Assembly (NCBI GenBank): GCA_027619145.1
Contig: JAQCGA010000238.1
Span: 1 to 6,551, forward strand
Direction of reading: 5' to 3'
Length of the DNA stretch: 6,551 nt
Source of the DNA: a bacterium
GTDB taxonomy: Bacteria; Latescibacterota; UBA2968; GCA-2709665
The notes beneath the pieces were generated by a model. It saw only the letters and a list, made by a program, of their open reading frames with translations. It had not been told where the DNA came from and searched no databases. Within the stretch, counting starts at the first letter, position 1; the number at the start of each line of letters is the position of its first letter. Position numbers and translations under genes: made by a program. Positions 1 to 5,668 of this stretch are shown here, one piece after another.

Positions 1-147
1 CTTGCGGCTTACCAGGGGGGGTATATCAGTCTTGGCAAACTGGCAGAGGTGATGGGACTCCATGTTTTGCAGCTGAGACACTGGCTCCAGGAGCAGGGGA
101 TTGATCAGAACAGCGCGTATGCCGATGAGGATACCGTCCATGCCTGA
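1..147 (+). CDS. UPF0175-type antitoxin, C-terminal part (5' end outside window)
   Basis: The frame is open from base 1 to the TGA at 145-147 and gives the last 48 residues of a small protein. It contains a 'GYISLGKLAEVMGL' segment followed by 'LRHWLQEQGI'. This is the layout of the C-terminal helix-turn-helix-like part of UPF0175 proteins (family pattern roughly 'G.ISLGKAAELAG....EFLE.L...GI'). UPF0175 proteins are usually about 80-90 aa, so roughly half is missing. Its stop overlaps the start of the PIN-like gene by 8 bp (ATGCCTGA), so the two are translationally coupled. In known loci UPF0175 proteins lie upstream of a DUF3368/PIN ribonuclease and are taken to be its antitoxin, which matches here. 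The family call is firm from gene order plus the motif. The neutralising role is inferred from context. Confidence 0.75.
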   Translation, partial: LAAYQGGYISLGKLAEVMGLHVLQLRHWLQEQGIDQNSAYADEDTVHA

Positions 148-649
148 ATCGGTGTTCGACTATTATTTTGATACTGTGACTCTGTGCAATTTTGCGCTGG
201 CAAAACGTTTTGATCTGGTGCGTGTACGATACGGCTCCCGGGCTCAGATCACTTCTGCTGTTCTGGAGGAAATTGCCGGTGGCATTGTGGCGGGATACGG
301 TGGATTGCAGGAGATAGAGGATGCCGTTACAGCAGGAAGGGTTGGTCAGGCAGGTATTTTGAATGGTCGGGAGAGAGAGATTTTTCGGAGTTTGTTACAT
401 ACTCTTGCGCCCGGCGAAGCTTCCTGTATTGCCTGTGCGCAAAGCCGAGGTGGTATTGTTGTTACGGACGATAAAGCGGCCAGGGATTGTTGTCTGGAAC
501 GGGATGTGAAGTTTACCGGTACAATCGGTATCCTGAAAGCGTGTTGCCGCGATGGGTTGATTCTGCCGCAGGAAGCCGATGGGGTGCTTCAGGCGATGAT
601 TGAAGCCGGATATTTTTCACCAGTGAGAAATATCAGCGGGTTGCTGTAA
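140..649 (+). CDS. PIN-like (DUF3368) nuclease, probable toxin
   Basis: A 169-aa protein read from the ATG at 140, which has a GAGG at 127-130 and overlaps the upstream stop. The in-frame ATGs at 101, 119 and 125 lie well inside the upstream gene and lack this spacing. PIN-domain acidic residues are all visible: D11 ('FDTVTL'), E43/E44 ('VLEEI'), E93 ('GEAS') and D110/D111 ('VVTDDKAAR'). The C-terminal part, 'TGTIGILKACCRDGLI', is the usual DUF3368 ending ('GT.G.L..A...GLI'). PIN domains are metal-dependent ribonucleases, and many act as VapC-like toxins that cut tRNA or rRNA. With the UPF0175 partner upstream this is very probably the toxin of a type II module. The N-terminus is slightly unusual: 'DTVTLCNFALAKRFDLV' replaces the common 'D(S/A)SPLI.L....L'. 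Five cysteines lie in the region of residues 96-137. The RNA target cannot be inferred. Confidence 0.85.
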   Translation: MPESVFDYYFDTVTLCNFALAKRFDLVRVRYGSRAQITSAVLEEIAGGIVAGYGGLQEIEDAVTAGRVGQAGILNGREREIFRSLLHTLAPGEASCIACAQSRGGIVVTDDKAARDCCLERDVKFTGTIGILKACCRDGLILPQEADGVLQAMIEAGYFSPVRNISGLL

Positions 650-658
650 ACACGAGAG

Positions 659-684
659 GGCACAAGCCTTTGGCACAAGCCTTC
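659..684 (+). repeat. 13-bp direct repeat, two adjacent copies
   Basis: GGCACAAGCCTTT (659-671) is followed directly by GGCACAAGCCTTC (672-684), identical at 12 of 13 positions. The second copy runs into the hairpin at 678-711. The repeat sits between two convergent genes. Its role is unknown; it may be part of a dispersed intergenic element. Confidence 0.6.
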
Positions 685-711
685 GGCAGGAGCCGGAAAC
701 TGCCGAAGGTT
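678..711. terminator. Hairpin between convergent genes, possible bidirectional terminator
   Basis: Bases 678-689 (AGCCTTCGGCAG) pair with 700-711 (CTGCCGAAGGTT), giving a 12-bp stem with one G-U pair and a 10-base loop. It lies 28 bp after the PIN gene stop and 24 bp after the end of the map relic on the other strand, where a shared terminator is expected. Neither side has a run of T, so it may instead be a stem-loop of an intergenic repeat or an RNA-protecting structure. Confidence 0.45.
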
Positions 712-735
712 AGCTCGAAGGGGCCGACGGCGGGT

Positions 736-874
736 TTATGCTGCGGTGAGCAAGAGGGACTTTCCACGGGTGATCACCAGGGTGTGTTCATGGTGTGCCG
801 CAGGCTGACGGTCTGTGGTTTTGACGGTCCACCCGTTGGAGAGAGATGAGGTCGTTTCGGGATTCGATGGACAT
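736..874 (-). pseudogene. map: Internally deleted relic of type I methionine aminopeptidase
   Basis: Two pieces of one gene are joined. The first starts at the ATG at 874 (GAGGAG nine to ten bases upstream) and reads 'MSIESRNDLISLQRV', which resembles the N-terminus of a class of bacterial type I methionine aminopeptidases ('M.IES..DL..L.RIGR'). The second, one frame over, runs from about 840 to the TAA at 736-738 and reads 'NGWTVKTTDR', then 'HEHTLVITRG'. This is the family's last strand, and the Glu of 'EHT' is the final metal ligand (E235 in the E. coli enzyme). About 200 residues between them, including the two Asp, the His and the other Glu ligands, are gone. The two ends meet in CAACGGGTGG (838-829), which suits both parent sequences. 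The surviving 5' frame ends at 788 after 28 residues. It cannot be an active enzyme; an assembly error is the main alternative. Confidence 0.75.
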
Positions 875-887
875 GGGCTGAATCTCC

Positions 888-1025
888 TCAGATGTCGTCG
901 TCGCAGTCGTGTGATAAAGAACAAGTGGGGCATAGGAAGAGGTCGCATTCTGGGCAGGGCACGAGGTCTTCGCTTTCTTCGCCGCAGTATTCGCAGGGCT
1001 GGGGGTTAGCGTTCTGTTCGTCCAT
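888..1025 (-). CDS. Small cysteine-rich zinc-finger protein (45 aa)
   Basis: The 45-aa protein starts at the ATG at 1025. Its AAGGA site overlaps the stop of the upstream enolase-like gene, and the gap is only 10 bp. Its own TGA at 890-888 is part of the TGAGGAG that serves the map relic, so all three are tightly coupled. It has seven cysteines and one histidine in the order C11-x2-C14-x9-C24-x2-C27-x4-C32-x2-C35-x3-H39-x-C41, with acidic ends and no membrane segment. Eight ligands in this order fit two zinc ions held in a cross-brace, close to the spacing of AN1 or B-box fingers. I do not recognise a named bacterial family. Likely roles are protein-protein or nucleic-acid contact. The position just before map suggests a partner of that enzyme, but this is inference. 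Confidence 0.75.
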   Translation of the reverse strand: MDEQNANPQPCEYCGEESEDLVPCPECDLFLCPTCSLSHDCDDDI

Positions 1026-1035
1026 TGAGTGGTCC

Positions 1036-2310
1036 TTAGCGGAAGAGGTTGGTGTAGGGTACTGGATCGTGGAAGATGCCGCCGCTTTGATGGTAATAGT
1101 CATCGTCCAGGACGAAGGCACCGGATTGAGGTGTGAGCCAGGAGGCACCGGGTACGGGATAATCGGCGAGCATGGCGGACCAGTTGGCGTAGTTTTCTGG
1201 GCCGTTGGATTCAATGAGGGTGCCTTTGATGCCGGGAAAGGAAGGGAGGCGTGCGGCTATGTTTTTGTTCCATTCTACAAGAAGAGGGATGCAGCCGTTG
1301 TCTGCTACAAAACAAGGCAATCCGGCCTGGCTTGCAATGCGGACCAGGTCGAATGCCATCGAGAGCGTTTTTCCGGCGGGTTTGACAGCCATCGCTCCGT
1401 AGCCCTGTTCGATGCGGGTGGTGACGTCTTCCGTGGTTTGTACGCTTTCATCCGCTGCAAAGCAGGCTGGGAGGTCTGCAACGCTGATGTCTCTGGGGTC
1501 GTTGAAGGGTTCTTCGATGAGGATAACGTGTTCGTGTGCACCGGTTTTCTGTGTGTGGTCCAGGAGCTGGGCGATGCTGTCTTTCCGGGTGTAGCGGGTG
1601 TTGGCGTCCAGGTAGTAGAGGACTCGACCAGAGTCTGTCATGGACGTTTCGTAGGTGCGGGCGATTTCGTGGATGCGGTCCAGCCAGGCTTTGTCTTTTT
1701 CTACCATTTCGGTTTCGGTGCCGGGTTGACCGATTTTGATTTTGAGGATGTGCACGCCGGTGTCCAGGATGGATTTCAATTGTTCTATGGACATGTTGTA
1801 GCCCACGGCAGGTGCCAGGGCGATGTGGGTTTGTCTGGCGGAGAAGTGCGGCCGGTAGGGTTCGGGGATGAGATCGTCAAAGTTCTGAATGTTGTTTTGT
1901 TTTGCGTAGAGCATCCAGGCGGCGTTGTCCAGGGCAACCAGAGCGATTAGCGTAAAGGTGAGGCGCAGGTTCGGGTTCTGGGTAATGGTTTTCCCGTAGT
2001 CGTGTACGTGGGGAAGCAGGTCTGCCAGCATGGCCTGTGGGTTCGGGTAGTTCTTGCCCTGGATATAAAGAAGGGCGTATTCGAGCAGGGCGGTCATGAG
2101 GATGTTGCCGCCTACTTCGGTGTGTGCGGAGAAGATGTCCGGGTCCGACCAGAGTACGGCCGTGCCGCCTACACCTATTGCTTCGAGGTCGTTTTCGTCG
2201 CGAAGGCGTACCACAAGATTCCATTTTTCGTGAAAGACGGTGCCTTTGAATGCGAAGGGTTTGGCAAAAGGCTGGCGCTGCATTTCCAGATCTGTATGTG
2301 CGATGTGCAT
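1036..2310 (-). CDS. Enolase-superfamily enzyme, MLE-like (second paralogue)
   Basis: A 424-aa protein from the ATG at 2310 (AGAGG a few bases upstream), ending in TAA at 1038-1036. The superfamily fold is an N-terminal capping domain (about 1-150) and a barrel (about 160-380). The active-site series is complete: K190-x-K192 ('LKIKIG'), D235 ('YLDANTRY'), E266/E267 ('LIEEPF'), D287-E288 ('AADESV') and K310 ('AVKPAGK'). Asp, Glu and Asp bind Mg2+. A KxK plus a late Lys is the mark of the muconate lactonizing group (cycloisomerases, acyl-amino-acid racemases, dipeptide epimerases), and the mandelate-racemase His-Asp pair is not evident. The chemistry is expected to be proton abstraction next to a carboxylate. 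The substrate is unknown. It shares little direct sequence with the paralogue at 4952-3603, so this is not a recent duplication. Confidence 0.88.
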   Translation of the reverse strand: MHIAHTDLEMQRQPFAKPFAFKGTVFHEKWNLVVRLRDENDLEAIGVGGTAVLWSDPDIFSAHTEVGGNILMTALLEYALLYIQGKNYPNPQAMLADLLPHVHDYGKTITQNPNLRLTFTLIALVALDNAAWMLYAKQNNIQNFDDLIPEPYRPHFSARQTHIALAPAVGYNMSIEQLKSILDTGVHILKIKIGQPGTETEMVEKDKAWLDRIHEIARTYETSMTDSGRVLYYLDANTRYTRKDSIAQLLDHTQKTGAHEHVILIEEPFNDPRDISVADLPACFAADESVQTTEDVTTRIEQGYGAMAVKPAGKTLSMAFDLVRIASQAGLPCFVADNGCIPLLVEWNKNIAARLPSFPGIKGTLIESNGPENYANWSAMLADYPVPGASWLTPQSGAFVLDDDYYHQSGGIFHDPVPYTNLFR

Positions 2311-2404
2311 GGAGCCTCTGATGTGAAGATTTTAAATTTGTTTCGAAGGTCGGACAGATATACAGATTTGTTTCTACATCCGAAGGTTGGCTGAGAGGTT
2401 TTCC

Positions 2405-2428
2405 CTTTGCGTCTTCGCGCCTTTGCGT
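2405..2428. repeat. Tandem octamer repeat, three units
   Basis: CTTTGCGT (2405-2412), CTTCGCGC (2413-2420) and CTTTGCGT (2421-2428) are adjacent. On the - strand the pattern reads ACGCAAAG-like. Short clusters of this 'CTTTGCGT/CTTTGCGC' type are a familiar sight between genes in many unrelated genomes and are often miscalled as coding. Here it fills the gap just after the dehydrogenase stop. Its function is unknown. Confidence 0.65.
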
Positions 2429-2437
2429 GAGCCGCTT

Positions 2438-3448
2438 TTACCTCCACTGCCGCAAATCCAGCAAGACTCCAAGGAAGGCGTCTTTTTCGTCCCGCAGGCC
2501 GCAGTAGGCAAGTTCGGCTTCCGAGACGGGCAGGGTGTGGGTTTGCATCGGGGAGACGATGAGGCGTTCGTTGGCAATAAAGTCCAGCATGAGCTCGTGT
2601 GGTTCCGGGTCACCGTAGCGTTCGGCATCTGCCTGCCGGGATCCGTGTGCGCCAATGACGGATACGCCGGGAGAGTGCAAACCAAAGTAGAGGCTCATTT
2701 CGGCGTTGCCCCGGGGGCTGCCCAGGAGAATGGCTTTGCCCATTCGGGCAGCGGCTTTGACCACCTGGGGGGCTACTTCTGGATTGCCGGTGGCTTCGAC
2801 GACGACCTGACACCCGGTGCCATTTGTGAGTTCCAGGATGCGTTCCTGCACATTCTCTGTGCTTGCATTGATTTGCGTATCAATCCCGCACTGGCTGGAA
2901 ATGGCGAGCCGTTCCTGTACGAGGTCGATACCGATGACCTGTCGGGCACCGGCCAATCGCATGAGCTGGGCGGCGAGATTGCCAATCATACCCTGGCCGA
3001 AGACGGCAACGGTGTGGCCGAGGCGGACTTCGGAGAGGCGGACGGCGGTAAGGGAGATCCAGGCGAGGACGGCGAAGGGCGCGCGTTCCGGCGGAAGTCC
3101 ATCTGGGAGTTTGAGGAGGGGGCGTCCGGCCGGGATGATTGCATGAGAAGCGTGTTTGCCCCGGGTGTACACGGCGTCGCCTTCTTTGACGTGATCTACG
3201 CCTTCTCCTGTGAGGAGGACGCGACCGATGGAGGCATATCCGGGGTAGAAGGGGAATTTGGCGTAGGCGAAGTCCGGTACGGAAAAGCCGATGTGGCTTT
3301 CGGTGAACATGGCCAGTTCTGTGCCGGGGCTGACGAGGCTATAGGTGCTTTCAAGCAAAACTTCGCCTGTGCCGGGTTTGTCCGGGAGGTCGAATTCGAC
3401 GGTTTCAACTTTGTGTTTGGACGAGAAGACGAGTTGTCTGGCTTTCAT
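2438..3448 (-). CDS. Medium-chain dehydrogenase, zinc-less 'SPGTE' subgroup (BchC/threonine-dehydrogenase-like)
   Basis: A 336-aa protein. The ATG at 3448 was chosen because AGGGAG lies 8 bases upstream and 'MKARQLVFSSKHKVE' is a normal family start. The frame stays open 28 codons further up into the AT-rich repeat, which looks non-coding. The N-terminal GroES-like part has 'SPGTEL' (40-45) where zinc enzymes have 'CG.D', and 'YPGYASIG' (68-75) where they have 'GHE..G', so the catalytic zinc Cys and His are absent. The Rossmann fold follows with G151-Q-G-M-I-G156 and D175 at the end of the second strand, which favours NAD(H). This combination is typical of the BchC-like branch of the family, which includes many uncharacterised dehydrogenases of catabolic clusters. 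It sits between two enolase-like genes and probably oxidises or reduces an alcohol/ketone intermediate of the same pathway. Confidence 0.87.
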   Translation of the reverse strand: MKARQLVFSSKHKVETVEFDLPDKPGTGEVLLESTYSLVSPGTELAMFTESHIGFSVPDFAYAKFPFYPGYASIGRVLLTGEGVDHVKEGDAVYTRGKHASHAIIPAGRPLLKLPDGLPPERAPFAVLAWISLTAVRLSEVRLGHTVAVFGQGMIGNLAAQLMRLAGARQVIGIDLVQERLAISSQCGIDTQINASTENVQERILELTNGTGCQVVVEATGNPEVAPQVVKAAARMGKAILLGSPRGNAEMSLYFGLHSPGVSVIGAHGSRQADAERYGDPEPHELMLDFIANERLIVSPMQTHTLPVSEAELAYCGLRDEKDAFLGVLLDLRQWR

Positions 3449-3515
3449 TTGTGGGGCTCCCTGTAAGAAAAATTGGGACAATGGAAAGGGTTTTGAAGTG
3501 GGGCGAAGATCGGAA

Positions 3516-3557
3516 CAATTGTCAATTATCAATTGCTAATTATCAATTGTCAATTGC
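3516..3557. repeat. Tandem heptamer repeat, six units
   Basis: Six consecutive 7-bp units fill 42 bp: CAATTGT (3516), CAATTAT (3523), CAATTGC (3530), TAATTAT (3537), CAATTGT (3544) and CAATTGC (3551). The block is strongly AT-rich against its surroundings and partly self-complementary through CAATTG. It resembles the short tandemly repeated heptamers known from cyanobacteria and other genomes. It lies in the 154-bp gap before the dehydrogenase gene. Confidence 0.85.
3525..3553 (-). promoter_or_regulatory. Sigma-70-like promoter made by the heptamer repeat
   Basis: Reading the - strand, TTGACA (3553-3548) is a perfect -35. Seventeen bases later GATAAT (3530-3525) matches the -10 at five of six positions. 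Both boxes are parts of the heptamers. It would start RNA near 3518 and leave a leader of about 70 bases before the dehydrogenase start at 3448. Other, weaker TTGATA boxes occur one repeat unit away. Activity is inferred only. Confidence 0.5.
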
Positions 3558-3602
3558 TGGTGGCCAGGAGAGGCTTTCCGGTCGTGTAGAGACATCTCAG
3601 TT

Positions 3603-4952
3603 CTACCCGAGTCCGTTTCCCGTGAGGCATTCCGTGCCTACGGTTCCGTCCGTGATGTGGAAGATGCCGGGGTAGCGGTCGGTCCAGGCGGCATTGGCGT
3701 CCGGGCAGTACTGGCGTCCGTTGCCTTCTATGGCGGTTACGCCGGGGACGCGTGCGGCCAGACCGGCGGAGTGCAGGAAGGATGCGCCGGGGCAGGTGAG
3801 GTCCTGTACGCAGAGGAACATGTTGTACTTTTGCGCGGCTGCGCCCATGAGGAGGGCTTGCGATTGTCCTTTGCAGGCTTTGAGGGCCACGCCGGAGTAT
3901 CCGAGGTCGCGTGCCAAGAGGAGGCTTTCGAAGTCCTGGAGGGATTCGTCTATGACGACGGGGCGAATTTTTGCGGCGCGGTGCATTTTGTTTTCGGGGT
4001 TGGCTTTGAGGTCTCGTGCGGTGGGTTGTTCGATGTAGGCGGCACGTTCGAATGCGCCGGGGCTTTTTTCCTGTACCTGGTTGAGGAAGTCCAGGAGGTA
4101 ATCCACATTTTTACATTTTTCATTGAAGTCCAGGGAGTAATACCAGGTGTCAATACCGCGTTGCGATTGGGTTTCTTGTGTGACGTTGTGGATGTCGCAT
4201 ACGCGGTTGACGTCCCAGGCCAGGTCGTCGCCGTTGAGTTTGATTTTGAGGTGGGTGAGTCCGTCGGCGTTGATCCATTCTGGGAGGGTTTCCGGGAGGC
4301 CGTCGTTGAGGCGTGTTGGGAGGTCCGCATCTGTAAGCGGGTCCAGGGCGCCTACGAGGTGATAGAGCGGCATGTGGGCTTTGGGTTCGCGCAGGGTGTA
4401 GCGATCCAGGTATTCGCCCTGAAAGTCTGCATTGAGGTAATGGGAGAGGTCGTGGTTCATGAAATTTGACCCCAGGCCGTTGTAGCTGTTGATGTCGTTG
4501 GCTTTGCCGAAGGCGTCGTGGAGAGCGGCATCGACGGGGCTGGCGGTGACGAGAGTGCAGAGTTTGGGAATGGGGTCGGCCAGGTTTAGTTTCTTGCCGA
4601 CTTCGACGGCGAGGACCAGGAATTTGGGCTCCAGGGTATGCATGAGGTCAATGGGGTGCCCGGATTCGGAGTGGGATGCGGTTTCTGCGACGAGCCGTTC
4701 GCCCAGGTGTACCATGGCATCCATGGACTGGTCGAAGGTGACGGTTTTTGACGGGAAAGACCAGGCGTTTCCCAGGGGCATAGATCCGAATCCACTGGCT
4801 GTTTTTCCTGCGCCGTTTTCAACTTCGATGGTGACGTTCAGGAGTTTGCAGTGGGTGGTGACCACGCCGCCGAATTTCAACGGGGTGCGGTACGGGTATT
4901 CTTCGAAGCCGATTTCAACGTTGCAGATCCGAATGTCTGTGGCTTGAGGCAT
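3603..4952 (-). CDS. Enolase-superfamily enzyme, MLE-like (first paralogue)
   Basis: A 449-aa protein from the ATG at 4952, with GGAGG six bases upstream. A 25-codon upstream extension of the frame to 5027 would start inside the promoter and is rejected. The N-terminal cap covers about 1-190. The barrel then shows K236-x-K238 ('LKIKLN'), D275-x-N277 ('SLDFNE'), E308 ('YIEQPT'), D335-E336 ('VIDESL') and K358 ('ALKACKGQ'), the Mg2+ ligands and paired lysines of MLE-type members. At about 450 aa it is longer than the usual 350-400, with extra sequence in the cap (about 120-200). The reaction should be racemisation, cycloisomerisation or elimination through an enolate; the substrate is not readable. 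It is the first gene of the - strand series, served by a good promoter. The dehydrogenase follows after 154 bp. Confidence 0.87.
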   Translation of the reverse strand: MPQATDIRICNVEIGFEEYPYRTPLKFGGVVTTHCKLLNVTIEVENGAGKTASGFGSMPLGNAWSFPSKTVTFDQSMDAMVHLGERLVAETASHSESGHPIDLMHTLEPKFLVLAVEVGKKLNLADPIPKLCTLVTASPVDAALHDAFGKANDINSYNGLGSNFMNHDLSHYLNADFQGEYLDRYTLREPKAHMPLYHLVGALDPLTDADLPTRLNDGLPETLPEWINADGLTHLKIKLNGDDLAWDVNRVCDIHNVTQETQSQRGIDTWYYSLDFNEKCKNVDYLLDFLNQVQEKSPGAFERAAYIEQPTARDLKANPENKMHRAAKIRPVVIDESLQDFESLLLARDLGYSGVALKACKGQSQALLMGAAAQKYNMFLCVQDLTCPGASFLHSAGLAARVPGVTAIEGNGRQYCPDANAAWTDRYPGIFHITDGTVGTECLTGNGLG

Positions 4953-4974
4953 GAAGTTCCTCCGGGAATTTGTC

Positions 4975-5003
4975 TTGAATGCGAAACAGAACCTGCGTAT
5001 GAT
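4975..5003 (+). promoter_or_regulatory. Sigma-70-like promoter for the uridine-kinase-type gene
   Basis: TTGAAT (4975-4980), a 17-base spacer and TATGAT (4998-5003) match at 9 of 12 positions. RNA would start near 5010, giving a leader of about 50 bases before the ATG at 5060. Its -10 shares five bases with the -10 of the opposite promoter. Confidence 0.55.
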
Positions 5004-5027
5004 ACCATCCGGAACGAGCGGTGTCAA
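4999..5027 (-). promoter_or_regulatory. Sigma-70 promoter for the metabolic gene series
   Basis: On the - strand TTGACA (5027-5022), a 17-base spacer and TATCAT (5004-4999) match the consensus at 11 of 12 positions. RNA would start near 4992, leaving about 40 bases before the ATG at 4952, with GGAGG in that leader. This is the strongest promoter match in the window. Confidence 0.75.
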
Positions 5028-5059
5028 GCGGAGTACAGAGAAGATGAAAGGACTGTGAA

Positions 5060-5668
5060 ATGTATGTGGTGGGTATTGCCGGTGGTACGGGTTCGGGGAA
5101 GAGTACTGTGGCTTCCGCTCTGGCGGAACAGGTGGGAGAAGGACGGGTTGTGATTCTTGCGCACGATGCGTATTACCGGGATCTGTCTCATCTGCTGCTG
5201 GAGGAACGAGCAGGGGTGAATTTTGATCACCCGGATGCCCTGGAGACGGAGTTGCTGGTTGCGCATCTGGACACTTTGGGTCGGGGGGAGACTGTGAGGA
5301 CGCCGGTGTACGACTTCAGTGTGCATACGCGGCGGACGGATGCGTTCTTGGAGATCGCACCAAGGCCGGTGGTGATTGTGGAGGGGGTGCTGGTTCTGGC
5401 GGACGAGGTGCTCCGAGAGCGGATGGATCTGAAGATTTATGTGGATGCCGGGGCGGATGAACGATTGATGCGGCGTTTGGAACGGGATGTTGTAGAACGA
5501 GGGCGAACACAGGAATCCGTGATGGCACAGTACCGGGAGACAGTACGACCGATGCACGAGCAATTTGTGGAGCCGAGCAAACAGTTCGCGGATCTTATTC
5601 TGCCCGGAGAAGGCGGTTCGAGGGCTGGCGTAGAGTTGTTGGCGGCGCACCTGGAAAACGAAGTTTGA
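5060..5668 (+). CDS. udk: Uridine-kinase-type P-loop kinase
   Basis: A 202-aa protein, close to the usual 205-215 of bacterial uridine kinases. It starts at the ATG at 5060, with AAAGGA about eight bases upstream. The Walker A loop is G8-G-T-G-S-G-K14-S15. Then come 'HDAYYRD' (35-41; D36 and Y38 are the substrate-side residues of the family), 'NFDHPDALE' (54-62), 'TPVYDFSVHTR' (81-91), the Walker-B-like 'VIVEGVLVL' (105-113) and the Arg-rich lid 'RLMRRLERDVVERGR' (135-149). The last block, 'YRETVRPMHEQFVEPSKQFAD', is typical of Udk. It would phosphorylate uridine and cytidine to UMP and CMP with ATP or GTP in pyrimidine salvage. All key motifs are present, so it should be active. It is divergent from the enolase-like series. 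A related substrate cannot be excluded, since phosphoribulokinases share the fold. Confidence 0.88.
   Translation: MYVVGIAGGTGSGKSTVASALAEQVGEGRVVILAHDAYYRDLSHLLLEERAGVNFDHPDALETELLVAHLDTLGRGETVRTPVYDFSVHTRRTDAFLEIAPRPVVIVEGVLVLADEVLRERMDLKIYVDAGADERLMRRLERDVVERGRTQESVMAQYRETVRPMHEQFVEPSKQFADLILPGEGGSRAGVELLAAHLENEV

Noticed and set aside
888..1214. 108-aa version of the zinc-finger protein
   Set aside because: The extra N-terminal part lies wholly inside the enolase-like gene in another frame; the ATG at 1025 has a proper ribosome site and a 10-bp gap.
892..1950. Long + strand open frame (352 codons) opposite the second enolase-like gene and the zinc-finger gene
   Set aside because: It is the antisense shadow of genes with clear family motifs; its protein is Gly/Val/Phe-rich without any recognisable domain.
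2387..3466. Long + strand open frame (359 codons) opposite the dehydrogenase
   Set aside because: Antisense shadow of a gene with a clear Rossmann fold; no ribosome site and no domain.
3449..3532. 28-codon upstream extension of the dehydrogenase
   Set aside because: The extension reads through AT-rich repeat sequence, while the ATG at 3448 has a good ribosome site and gives a normal family N-terminus.
3516..3557. CRISPR-like array
   Set aside because: The units are 7 bp and adjacent with no spacers, so this is a simple tandem repeat.
3657..4469. + strand open frame of 270 codons opposite the first enolase-like gene
   Set aside because: Same reason: low-complexity shadow of a well-supported gene.
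4953..5027. 25-codon upstream extension of the first enolase-like protein
   Set aside because: It would begin inside the promoter -35 box; the ATG at 4952 has GGAGG at ideal spacing.
5024..5650. - strand open frame of 208 codons opposite the kinase
   Set aside because: Rich in His, Pro, Arg and Gln with no motif, while the + strand shows every uridine kinase motif.
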